From Parafannyhessea umbonata (GTDB lineage Bacteria > Actinomycetota > Coriobacteriia > Coriobacteriales > Atopobiaceae): a DNA stretch of 64,000 nt. The stretch spans positions 360,634 through 424,633 of the forward strand of contig NZ_JABAGR010000001.1 in assembly GCF_012844235.1 (NCBI RefSeq), written 5' to 3'. Position 1 is the stretch's first letter. The number at the start of each line of letters is the position of its first letter. The translations under genes were made by a program, and so were the position numbers. The notes beneath the pieces were generated by a model, which was not told the DNA's origin, made no database searches, and saw only the letters and a program-made list of their open reading frames with translations. Positions 1-8,018 of this stretch are shown one piece after another.

Positions 1-15
1 CCAAGGCGCCCCCCG

Positions 16-288
16 GTACTCGTCTGACCCGAGTTTCGTGCGGGCGTGCAAACTCGGGTCAGGAGTGTACCGGCGCAAAGCATTGCCCGTACTCGTGAGG
101 GCCGAGCTTGCGAGACCCCTGCAAACTCGCGGCCGACGTGTACCGGCACGCAGCGTCGCCCGTACTCGTGAGGCCCGAGTTTACGGAGCGCCTGCAAACT
201 CGGCGCAGGTGTGTACCGGCGCCTATCGCCAGCGTACTCGTAAGGGCCGAGTTTACGCCGCCCCTGCAAACTCGCGGCAGAAGTGTAC
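16..288. repeat. Array of four ~55-bp GTAC-bounded dyad repeats
   Basis: Four units lie at 16-70, 89-142, 162-216 and 234-288, spaced about 72 bp start to start. Each begins and ends with GTAC. Inside, each has an imperfect dyad whose inner arms read CCGAGTTT(A/G)C on the left and GCAAACTCG on the right. The right end of unit 3, read on the minus strand, begins GTACACACCTGCGCC, then one variable base, then AGTTTGCA. This matches 23 of 24 positions of a unit in the second array at 42328-42900, so the two arrays are one family. The array lies just beyond the 3' end of the helicase gene (332) and may continue left of the window. Open frames across it look like by-products of the repeat. Function unknown. 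Confidence 0.85.
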
Positions 289-331
289 CCCCGGCCCACC
301 TTCGCGCCCGGGTCGCACGCAGAACCCTTCG

Positions 332-2974
332 CTACGCCCGGTGCTCGCTCTCCAGAAGGTCCTCCACGAAGCCCACCTGGTACCTGCAGAAGACGACCCC
401 GCCCTCCTCTTGCGTCGCGTCCAGGTCGACGTCGCCCGATATGCCAAAGTCGCGGTCGTCGTCTGGGTCGCGGAACATCTGCCGCACGTGCCAGACGTGG
501 CGACCGGCGCCGTCGCCCTTCTCGTCCGACTCGTCTATCGCAAGGTAGGCGGAGGAGCGGGCGTCCGCATCCAGCAGGATGTCGTCGTGGGACTCGCGGT
601 ACGCGTCCAGCGCCTGAGCCCAGCGCGGCTGACGCCAGCCCCAGTCCGCGTCGAGCGCGCCCAGGCGCTCCGTGTCGCCCACGGCGGCAAGGCGCACACG
701 CGCGAACAGGGCGTTGCGCACCAGGAGCGTGAGGCCGCGGCGGTCGTGCACGACCTCGTCGGCGTCCGTGGGGGCGGCGCCCGCCTCCGGCGCGGCGGTG
801 CCGGCGGCGGACCACTCGTCCACTAGGCTCGAGTCGACGGTCCTCACCACAAGGCCCAGCCACGCCACGATGTCGCGCAGCCGGTCGTCCAGCTTGTCCT
901 CGGGCACGGTGCGCGCGAGCACGCGGTACGCGTCGGAAAGGTAGCGCAGCAGCGACCCCTCGGAGCGCGCGATGCCGCAACGCTGCACGTAGCCCTTGAA
1001 GTCCGACGCCGTCTCCACCATGTCGCGCAGGATGGACTTCGGGCTCAGGCTGAAGTCGCGCGCCCACGGCACCTTCTCGCAGTAGCGCTCGAACGCCGCG
1101 TCCAGAAGCTCCTCCAGGGGCTTGGGGTACGTGACCTCCTGGATGCGCTCGATCCTCTCGTCGTACTCGACGCCATCGGCCTTCATCTGGGCCATTGCCT
1201 GGTCGCGCGCCTGGCGCTCCAGCGCGCGCAGGATCTGCGGCGGGTCCTCCAGCGTGGACTCCACCATCGATATCAGGTCGAGCGCGTACGTGTCGCTCTC
1301 AGGGTCAAGCAGCTCCAGCGCCGCAAGCAGGAACGGAGAGAGCGGCTGGTCAAGCGCGAAATCCTCCGGAAGGTCGACGGTCGTCACGTACGAGAAGGAC
1401 CCGTCCTCCTCCTCGTGGCGCTCCACCACGCCCGCGTCTATCAGGGTCGCGAAGATTTCGTCCGCGCGCATGTTCAGGCGGAGCTTCTCGTCCTTTGGCT
1501 GGGCGGAGTCCGCTATCAGCTGGTGGACGCGGGAGTACGTGTCGCCGCCCTGCTCCACCTCGGCCAGCACCATGGAGTGGCTCACGCGCATGCGTGGCTT
1601 CAGCTTCTCGGGCTCCGCGGCGATGAGCTTCTGGAACGTGGCCTCCTTCCAGCCCACGAACCCCTTCGGCGGCTGCTTCGTCTTTATCTTGCGCGCCTTC
1701 TTCGGGTCGCCGCCGGCCTTCGCCAGTGCGCGCGCGTTCTCGATGTCGTACTCCGTCGCCTCAGCGATCACCATGCCCTCGGTGTCGAAGCCCGCGCGGC
1801 CGGCGCGGCCCGCGATCTGGTGGAACTCGCGCGCGTTCAGGTGGCGCATGCGGCGCCCGTCGAACTTGGAGAGCGCCGTCAGCAGCACGGTGTGGATGGG
1901 CACGTTTATGCCCACGCCCAGCGTGTCCGTGCCGCAGATCACGGGAAGCAGACCCTGCTGGGCCAGCCTCTCTACCAGCAGCCGGTAGCGCGGCAGCATG
2001 CCGGCATGGTGCACGCCCACGCCCGTCAGCAGCAGGCGCCGCAGCGTCTTGCCAAACGTGGTGGTGAAGCGGGTGCCTGCGATGGCCTCCTTGATCTGTG
2101 CGCGCTGCTCCTTTGTCGAAACGCCAAAGCTCGCGAGGCCAGAGGCGCTCTTCACGGCCGCCTCCTGCGAGAAGTGCACTATGTAGAGCGGCGCGTCGCC
2201 CGCGTCCAGCGCCATCTTCACGGTCTGCTCCAGCGCGGTGTCCACGAACTTGTATTCCAGCGGCACCGGGCGCGGCGCGTCCGCGACGGTGTCCACGGAG
2301 CGCTCCGTCATCAGCTCCAACGACGCCGCGATGTCGGACGTGTCGCCCAGCGTGGCGCTCATAAGCAGGAACTGCGTGTGCGGAAGCGTGAGCAGGGGCA
2401 CCTGCCACGCCCAGCCGCGGTCACGGTCGCCATAGTAGTGGAACTCGTCCATGGCGACGCAGCCCACGTCTGCGGCCTCGCCCTCGCGTAGCGCCTGGTT
2501 CGCCAGGATCTCCGCCGTGCAGCAGATGATGGGCGCGTCCGGGTTAAGCGTGACGTCGCCGGTGATCATGCCCACGTTCTCGCGGCCAAAGAGCTCCACA
2601 AGGTCGAAGAACTTCTCGCTCACCAGCGCCTTGATGGGGGCCGTGTAGTACGCGCGCCGGTCGGTGCAGATGGATATGAAGCACATGCCCAGCGCCACCA
2701 TGGACTTGCCGGAGCCGGTGGGCGTGCCCAGGATCACGTGGTCGCCGGAAGCAAGGTCGAGAAGAGCCTCCTCCTGGTGGTCCCACAGCTCGATGCCGCG
2801 CGAGTCTACCCATCCCAAAAAGAGGTCGAGCGCCTCCTCGGGGTCGATGTTCGCGAACGTTTCGTCGTCGGGCCACGGCACGAGCCTGCCCAGCGACCCC
2901 TGGCCGTTCGGCCCCTCGTCCACCACGGCGTCCTCGTCGGCGGCCGCCTTATCCAATGCTGCGTCTTGCTGCAT
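332..2974 (-). CDS. Ski2-like DEAD/DEAH-box helicase with DUF3516-type C-terminus
   Basis: This 880-residue protein is a superfamily 2 RNA/DNA helicase. Visible motifs in order are Walker A GTPTGSGKS (83-91), motif II DEFH (176-179), motif III SATLG (206-210), the Ski2-type stretch VHHAGMLPRYR (321-331), GTDTLGVGINVP (348-359) and motif VI QIAGRAGRAG (386-395). The roughly 450 residues after the helicase core fit the DUF3516-type extension typical of actinobacterial members; that assignment rests on overall character. The likely role is ATP-driven remodelling of structured RNA, by analogy with Ski2/Mtr4/HelY; the substrate is not predictable. The N-terminal 30 residues are acidic and low in complexity. 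The gene is transcribed alone, away from the OYE-like gene upstream, and ends at the dyad-repeat array. Confidence 0.9.
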   Translation of the reverse strand: MQQDAALDKAAADEDAVVDEGPNGQGSLGRLVPWPDDETFANIDPEEALDLFLGWVDSRGIELWDHQEEALLDLASGDHVILGTPTGSGKSMVALGMCFISICTDRRAYYTAPIKALVSEKFFDLVELFGRENVGMITGDVTLNPDAPIICCTAEILANQALREGEAADVGCVAMDEFHYYGDRDRGWAWQVPLLTLPHTQFLLMSATLGDTSDIAASLELMTERSVDTVADAPRPVPLEYKFVDTALEQTVKMALDAGDAPLYIVHFSQEAAVKSASGLASFGVSTKEQRAQIKEAIAGTRFTTTFGKTLRRLLLTGVGVHHAGMLPRYRLLVERLAQQGLLPVICGTDTLGVGINVPIHTVLLTALSKFDGRRMRHLNAREFHQIAGRAGRAGFDTEGMVIAEATEYDIENARALAKAGGDPKKARKIKTKQPPKGFVGWKEATFQKLIAAEPEKLKPRMRVSHSMVLAEVEQGGDTYSRVHQLIADSAQPKDEKLRLNMRADEIFATLIDAGVVERHEEEDGSFSYVTTVDLPEDFALDQPLSPFLLAALELLDPESDTYALDLISMVESTLEDPPQILRALERQARDQAMAQMKADGVEYDERIERIQEVTYPKPLEELLDAAFERYCEKVPWARDFSLSPKSILRDMVETASDFKGYVQRCGIARSEGSLLRYLSDAYRVLARTVPEDKLDDRLRDIVAWLGLVVRTVDSSLVDEWSAAGTAAPEAGAAPTDADEVVHDRRGLTLLVRNALFARVRLAAVGDTERLGALDADWGWRQPRWAQALDAYRESHDDILLDADARSSAYLAIDESDEKGDGAGRHVWHVRQMFRDPDDDRDFGISGDVDLDATQEEGGVVFCRYQVGFVEDLLESEHRA

Positions 2975-3081
2975 GTGCTTGCCTTCTGTATGCGGCTGCG
3001 TCGCAACCGTCTTGCGGCACCTTGTGCGCCGCCTCTCGAACTATTCAATAGTAGCGGTTCGGTGACCCATCGCCTTGCGTG

Positions 3082-4089
3082 CTATGCGTGCAAGAGGTTC
3101 TTCGCCGCCCAGCGCTCGTTGTTCAGGATCGGCCGCCCTATGCCTACCAGGTCGCATGCGCCCTCATCCAACAGCGCCTGCGCGTCGCGCATGCTGCGGA
3201 TGCCGCCGGTAAGCATCACGGGCACGAGGCGCCCTGACGCGGCAATGGCCTCGCGCACGGGCCCGGACACGCCCTTGAACCAGCCAGGTTCCAGTGTGTC
3301 GCGGCGCGTGTAGTAGTTCATCCCGCCCGATACAGATATCATGTCCGCGCCGTGCCGGGCGAGAAGGACCGCCGCCTCGCACGCGTCTTCAACGGTGGTG
3401 CCACCGGGCATGTAGTCGCAGCCGCCCAGCCGCACCGATACCGTCATGCCGCCTGCCTCCGCGCGCACGGCGTCGAGCGCCTCGAGCGTGATGCGCAGGC
3501 GTCCCTCGAGCGAGCCGCCATACTCGTCCTGGCGCAGGTTCGTGAGGGGAGAGAGGAACTGGTCCAGAAGGTAGCCGTGCGCCGCGTGCAGCTCAACGCC
3601 ATCGAAGCCCGCGAGGCGGGCCCTTCTCGCCGCGCGGCCAAACGCGTCCACCACGCGGGCTATGTCCGCGTGCGTCATGGCACGCGGCTGCGGCTGTCCC
3701 ACCTTCGCGCCCGGGCAGTTCACGCCGCTGGGCGAGAGCGCCACCTGGCGTATCACCTGCGGCCGCGCCGCGCTTCCGGCATGGCTGAGCTGCACAAACA
3801 CCGGGGTGTCGCACTCGTGCAACGCGCGGGCCTCCAGCCTAAGGCCGCAGAGGTCGTCGTCGCGGCTGATGGACGCCTGCCGGGGCGTGGCCTGGCCGTC
3901 TGCCGTCACAAAGTGGTGGCCGCACTCAACAAGGCCAAGCAGCCCGCCCTCCGCGCGCTCGCGATAGTGGTCAAGCAGCCGCTGGCTTATGCTGCCGTCC
4001 GGGTTCGCGCGACCGCTTGCCATAGGCGCCATCACCACGCGGTTGCGCAGTTCCACGCGCCCCACCCGCACGGGGTCGAACGGCGTCAT
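3082..4089 (-). CDS. NADH:flavin oxidoreductase / old yellow enzyme family
   Basis: This 335-residue FMN-dependent TIM-barrel ene-reductase is of the short OYE type. It opens with the typical FDPVRVGRVELRNRVVMAPM strand and carries the active-site segment HAAHGYLLDQFLSP around residues 165-180. It then has a YGGSLEGR-type loop and a C-terminal phosphate-binding region (MLTGGIRSM, VGIGRPILN). It lacks the C-terminal iron-sulfur/FAD module of bile-acid or 2,4-dienoyl-CoA reductases, so it should reduce activated C=C bonds using NAD(P)H. Its start codon overlaps the stop of the upstream LysR gene as ATGA (4086-4089), so the two are translationally coupled. The substrate cannot be read from sequence. 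Confidence 0.88.
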   Translation of the reverse strand: MTPFDPVRVGRVELRNRVVMAPMASGRANPDGSISQRLLDHYRERAEGGLLGLVECGHHFVTADGQATPRQASISRDDDLCGLRLEARALHECDTPVFVQLSHAGSAARPQVIRQVALSPSGVNCPGAKVGQPQPRAMTHADIARVVDAFGRAARRARLAGFDGVELHAAHGYLLDQFLSPLTNLRQDEYGGSLEGRLRITLEALDAVRAEAGGMTVSVRLGGCDYMPGGTTVEDACEAAVLLARHGADMISVSGGMNYYTRRDTLEPGWFKGVSGPVREAIAASGRLVPVMLTGGIRSMRDAQALLDEGACDLVGIGRPILNNERWAAKNLLHA

Positions 4090-5072
4090 GCCTCCGTCCC
4101 CGCGTTGCCTGCGGCCGGCGCGGCGACGCTCTTGAGCGCCGCCTTCGAGGGCACGATCTCCTCCGGCTGGTCAAAGCTCACGATGAGCCGCTCGAGCTCG
4201 CGGATGTAGTCGCGGGCAAGGCCGCTCAGGCGGCGCTGGCTGTGGGTGACGTAGCCCACGTTCATGACCTCGTCCGTCTTGATGGGGATGGACGCGATGC
4301 CGTTGAACATCTCGTCGGAGCGTACGCCGGTGGATATGAGGTAGCCGTCGCAGTGGCTGAGGATTCCCGTCATGGTGGCGCGGTCGCTCACGGTGATGTG
4401 GCGCGCGTGCGGCAGGTCGCCTAGCGGCTCCTCGGAAAGATAGAGCGAGGCCTCCGCACCCTGCTCGAAGTCGTAGCGCTCGAACGGCGCAAGGTCCTCG
4501 GCCGTGACCGTGCGCTTCGACGCGAGGGGATGCCCTTCTCGCACGAAGACGTGCGGTCGCGCGTGGAAGAGCGACGTGAAGACGAGGGAGCCGTCCCCCA
4601 GGCGCTTGCGGATGACGGTCTCGTTGTAGTGGCTCAGGAAGAGGATGCCGATGTCGCTCCGGAACGTGCGCACGTCGTCGATGATCTCGCCCGTGCGCGT
4701 CTCGCGCAGGCTGAAGTCGCACGAAGAGCCGCCGTGCGCCTGCAGAAAGTTGATGAACGCGCGCACGGCGAACGCGTAGTGCTGCGTGCTCACGGACATG
4801 CGCCCCTGGGACGTGCCGCGCCGCGTGTAGTGGTCGGTCAGGAGGTCCGCCTGCTCCACCACCTGGCGCGCGTAGCCCAGGAACTCCACGCCGTCGCTCG
4901 TGAGGCTGATGCCCTTGCTGGAGCGGTTGAAGATCCTGATGCCAAGCTCCGCCTCCAGCTCCTTCACGGCGACGGAGAGGCTGGACTGCGATATGAAGAG
5001 CTTGCGCGCCACGGAGTTCATGGAGCCGCTCTGGGCTATGGCGATAACGTAACGGAGCTGCTGCAGCTGCAT
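4086..5072 (-). CDS. LysR-family transcriptional regulator
   Basis: This 328-residue regulator starts with a LysR winged-helix domain (residues 1-60; MQLQQLRYVIAIAQSGSMN, then an SQSSLSVAVKELEAELG recognition region) and continues with a periplasmic-binding-like effector domain. It overlaps the old-yellow-enzyme gene by 4 bp and is transcribed with it. This differs from the usual divergent LysR arrangement and suggests autoregulation of a two-gene unit. The effector domain contains a run of charged segments, but its ligand cannot be predicted. The intergenic stretch upstream (5073-5213) separates it from a small unknown gene on the same strand and contains one copy of the GGCGAGAAG motif at 5173. 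Confidence 0.9.
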   Translation of the reverse strand: MQLQQLRYVIAIAQSGSMNSVARKLFISQSSLSVAVKELEAELGIRIFNRSSKGISLTSDGVEFLGYARQVVEQADLLTDHYTRRGTSQGRMSVSTQHYAFAVRAFINFLQAHGGSSCDFSLRETRTGEIIDDVRTFRSDIGILFLSHYNETVIRKRLGDGSLVFTSLFHARPHVFVREGHPLASKRTVTAEDLAPFERYDFEQGAEASLYLSEEPLGDLPHARHITVSDRATMTGILSHCDGYLISTGVRSDEMFNGIASIPIKTDEVMNVGYVTHSQRRLSGLARDYIRELERLIVSFDQPEEIVPSKAALKSVAAPAAGNAGTEA

Positions 5073-5213
5073 TTGGGGCCTCCCGCATTGGTCTGCTATG
5101 CAGTAAAGCTATACCACGCGAAGGCCGATTTGCGCAACGCGGCATGGCGTCCGCACGCAGGCGCGCGGGCGCGGCGAGAAGGGCGCGGCGTGCCGATGGG
5201 ACGGCGGCCTGGG

Positions 5214-5408
5214 CTACAGCTCCGTCACGATGGCGGCCGCAGCGTACTCCTCGAGGATGGCCTCGAGCTCGCCCTCCGTCCGCGGCGCGTCGCCGCACAT
5301 ATCGAGCAGTTGCTCATACGTCACGACCTCGCCCGTGGTCTGCAGGAGGAACTTGTCCGTTGGCCTGGGCTCGACGAAGGCGGGACGGTCGCTGGTGGCG
5401 TCGCTCAT
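5214..5408 (-). CDS. Small conserved-looking hypothetical protein (64 aa)
   Basis: The chosen ATG at 5408 has a good ribosome-binding site (GGAGGA, 7-8 bp upstream on the minus strand). A longer open frame to 5528 has no such site. The product is acidic, with no membrane segment or signal peptide. Its C-terminal half looks helical and Glu/Ala rich (TEGELEAILEEYAAAAIVTEL). No family was recognised. It is transcribed toward the LysR-OYE pair but separated from it by about 140 bp, and lies divergent from the Xre-type regulator at 5669. Confidence 0.6.
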   Translation of the reverse strand: MSDATSDRPAFVEPRPTDKFLLQTTGEVVTYEQLLDMCGDAPRTEGELEAILEEYAAAAIVTEL

Positions 5409-5668
5409 GGGGTGTCCTCCGAATGCGCTTGGGGTACGGACGCTTGTACTTCTCGTCCGGCTATCCAACTGTCTAGCAAGACTAGATTCTACGGCGTTTT
5501 GGCATGCGTGCCTAGTGGCGCTAGACATGCCGCGTGGGAACTCTCCTATGAATAGAGAAGAGCATTCTTTGTATCTGAAGTGCTTTTGCTTGCGTTTGGC
5601 GGCGCCGAGCGGGAAGAATCGCTTGCGTTGCGCGGAGCCGGAGCGGTCGAGGGGAGGCGTTTGCGCCC

Positions 5669-6019
5669 ATGGGCGCCAGGAAGTCGGACGTGCGACATCG
5701 GAACAACCTGAGGGCCTGCAGGGAGGCCGCCGGCAAGAGCCAGCGGCAGCTTGCGGCGATCATGGGCGTGAGCGAGAAGTCCGTGAGCGCATGGGAGACC
5801 GGCCGCGTGGAGATGAAGGCGGACCACTTGCTGGCACTGGCGAACTGCCTGGGTTGCACCCCCAACGACCTGCTGGGATACGAGGGAGACGTCCGCGTTG
5901 TGCGCGTGCGCGCGTACGAGGAGCGCTATGCGGAGATCTATGCGCGGCTGGCGCCGAACGTGCGCGACGCCCTCGAGACAATCCTGGACGCGACGTCGAA
6001 GTCGAGGCGCCCGAAGTAG
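5669..6019 (+). CDS. Xre-family HTH transcriptional regulator
   Basis: This 116-residue protein is almost entirely one Cro/C1-type helix-turn-helix. Residues about 12-65 contain NLRACREAAGKSQRQLAAIMGVSEKSVSAWETG, the classic HTH_3 pattern. The remaining 50 residues are amphipathic helices that probably dimerise. The start is supported by GAGGGGAGG about 14 bp upstream. It stands alone; the small gene at 5214-5408 is divergent and is the nearest plausible target, with about 260 bp of shared upstream DNA. That DNA shows no operator I can define. Such single-domain Xre proteins occur both in mobile elements and as housekeeping regulators; nothing here marks a prophage. Confidence 0.85.
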   Translation: MGARKSDVRHRNNLRACREAAGKSQRQLAAIMGVSEKSVSAWETGRVEMKADHLLALANCLGCTPNDLLGYEGDVRVVRVRAYEERYAEIYARLAPNVRDALETILDATSKSRRPK

Positions 6020-6049
6020 GCGGTGGCGGGGCGCCTTGGCCTAGGCGCG

Positions 6050-6541
6050 CTAGAGTATGGTCTCCATACCGATCTTCTGCGGCTTCATGCCCATGGCCTC
6101 GTAGAACTTGAGGGCGCCGGGGTTGCACGACCACACGTTGAGCGTGACGTTGTGGAAGCCCTCGCCGCGCGCGAAGTCGATCACGTGGTTATACAGGGCC
6201 GTGCCCACGTGCTTGCCGCGTGCGGACTCGTCCACGCAGATGTCGTCCACGTAGAGCGTCTGGATGCCAGTGGCGTTGTTTCCGTTCCAGTCCTGGTATA
6301 TGCAGAACGCGTAGCCCAGCACGCGCTCGCCCGTGTCCGGGTTGGCCGCGTCCGCCGGCTCCACCGCCACGAAGACGGGGGTCCTGTCGTCGCGGAAGAT
6401 CTGGCTCAGCTCGTCCGCGGTGTACTTGGTGGTGTCCCTCACGAAGAGGTCCGGCCTTCCGTCTGCGTGCACGTTGCACACCTGGACGAGCAGGTCCAGA
6501 ACCTGTGGGATGTCTGCGTCCGTTGCGCGCCTGATGTTCAT
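6050..6541 (-). CDS. GNAT-family N-acetyltransferase
   Basis: This 163-residue single-domain acetyltransferase carries the acetyl-CoA pyrophosphate-binding loop ARGKHVGTAL at about residues 108-117. Before it lies the VDDICVDESARGK strand typical of motif A, and after it the NPGALKFYEAMGM motif B segment. The N-terminus MNIRRATDADIPQVLDLL is the standard GNAT start. The substrate cannot be predicted; relatives with this layout acetylate protein N-termini, polyamines or antibiotics. It converges on the Xre regulator with only about 30 bp between stops and follows the ATP-grasp gene on the same strand after an 80-bp gap. Confidence 0.87.
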   Translation of the reverse strand: MNIRRATDADIPQVLDLLVQVCNVHADGRPDLFVRDTTKYTADELSQIFRDDRTPVFVAVEPADAANPDTGERVLGYAFCIYQDWNGNNATGIQTLYVDDICVDESARGKHVGTALYNHVIDFARGEGFHNVTLNVWSCNPGALKFYEAMGMKPQKIGMETIL

Positions 6542-6623
6542 GCTCTTCTCCTATCTTGCGTTTGCGTTTGCGTTGCGCCTGTCTGCGTCGCGCCGCCCGC
6601 CTGCCGCGTGTGGGGCCGGCGCG

Positions 6624-7826
6624 TCAGTCCGCGCGCTCCTGCACGTAGCGAATGAACTCGTCGCGCTCCCGCGCGCCGTCCAGCCGGGCGGTGTACATCT
6701 GGTTGCCCATGTCATTGGAGAGCGCATCCGGCATGCGCTCGCACATGACGATGGAGTCGCCAAAGCGCGCGATCACCTCCTCGTGGGAGTGGGCGTACGC
6801 GTGCGAGTCGCGCCTGCCCGCGTACACGCAGAAGTGGTTGTCGCGCGAGGGCGGCAGCGTGCTGCGGTCCAGCGCCACCATGTCCGCCCAGATCTGATAC
6901 ACGTCCGTGGAGTGGGCGAAGTTCATCATGTCGGGGGAGTAGCCCCCGGGCGGGCGCACGTTGACCTCGAGGCCCACGTAGTCGCCCCGCTGGCCAAGGC
7001 CCGGCTTGTCGTGGGCGAGCCTGAAGAACTCCATGTGGACGAAGCGGCGCGCAAGGCCAAGGCTCCAGGCGCACGCGCGGCCCAGCTGCCGCAGGATGGG
7101 GTCGACCGTGGGAAGCGAGCAGTACCAGAGGCCGAGCCCCTCCGTCGCGACCCTGGCCATCGAGGGCGGGAACTCCTCCATGTTTTCGAACAGCGGCTGG
7201 CAGTGCGAGTCCAGGATGGCGTCGTAGCTGAAGATCTGGCCCTCCACGTACTCTTCCAGCACGTACGGCGTCTGGCCCTTCTCGCCCATCAGGCGCTCCA
7301 GGTCCGCGCGGCCGTCGACTTTGGCGACGCCGACCGAGCCCACGCCGCGCTCCGGCTTGGCAAACGCCGGCCAGCCGATGCCGCCCTCGCCCTCCACGAA
7401 GTCGAGCGCCGCCTGCAGCGTGGTCAGGCGTATCTGCCGCGCGGTCGCGACGCCGGCGCGGTGGTAGCCCAGCTTCATGTCGACCTTGCTCTGGAGCGAG
7501 CGGATCTGTTGCGCGTTGGGGCCGGTCGTGACGTTGAAGTCCGTGCGCAGCGCGGCGTCCTGTGCGAGCCAGTACTCGTTGTTCGACTCTATCCAGTCGA
7601 TCTTTCCGTACTTGTACGAGAAGAACGCGACCGCCTTGAACACGCTGGGGTAGTCCGAAAGGCTCGGGACCCAGTAGTACTCCGCGAGCGCGTCTTTAAG
7701 GCGGCCGTCGAGCTGGTCGTACGGGGTGTCGCCTATGCCGAGCACGTTGACGCCGCGCCGGCGCAGCCGGTCGCAGAACTGCCAGTACGTGTGGGGAAAC
7801 TGCGGCGATACGAAGACGAAGTTCAA
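6624..7826 (-). CDS. ATP-grasp domain protein (carboxylate-amine ligase-like)
   Basis: This protein has an N-terminal Rossmann-like pre-ATP-grasp domain (FVFVSPQFPHTYWQFCDRL) followed by an ATP-grasp fold. Visible are the glycine-rich ATP loop FAKPERGVGSVGV, the hinge LEEYVEGQIFSYDAI and the metal-binding segment LEVNVRPPGG. Such enzymes make acyl-phosphate intermediates and ligate a carboxylate to an amine or thiol; the substrate is unknown. A longer frame begins with TTG at 7889. A good -10 element (TATCAT, 7875-7880 read on the minus strand) falls just inside it, so I prefer the TTG at 7826, which has GGAG four bases upstream and gives 400 residues. The start remains uncertain. Confidence 0.8.
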   Translation of the reverse strand: MNFVFVSPQFPHTYWQFCDRLRRRGVNVLGIGDTPYDQLDGRLKDALAEYYWVPSLSDYPSVFKAVAFFSYKYGKIDWIESNNEYWLAQDAALRTDFNVTTGPNAQQIRSLQSKVDMKLGYHRAGVATARQIRLTTLQAALDFVEGEGGIGWPAFAKPERGVGSVGVAKVDGRADLERLMGEKGQTPYVLEEYVEGQIFSYDAILDSHCQPLFENMEEFPPSMARVATEGLGLWYCSLPTVDPILRQLGRACAWSLGLARRFVHMEFFRLAHDKPGLGQRGDYVGLEVNVRPPGGYSPDMMNFAHSTDVYQIWADMVALDRSTLPPSRDNHFCVYAGRRDSHAYAHSHEEVIARFGDSIVMCERMPDALSNDMGNQMYTARLDGARERDEFIRYVQERAD

Positions 7827-8018
7827 GGTGCTCCAATCCGGAGGGTTCGGCGCCGTGTGCGGCGCGTGCCAGCGATGATACCAGCGCAAGGTTGCGTGCG
7901 TGTGAAGCGTCGACGCGTCCCGGCGCAGGGCGGGGGAGAAGTGCGGCGCTAACGAGAAGACCCCGCGCTCCGTGGTGTTAGGGGCGTGGGGCCTTCGAGG
8001 CTGTCTTTCGTGCGGCGA

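Noticed and set aside
16..288. CRISPR array
   Set aside because: Units have internal dyads and the units themselves vary; there are no constant repeats with unique spacers, and no cas genes in the window.
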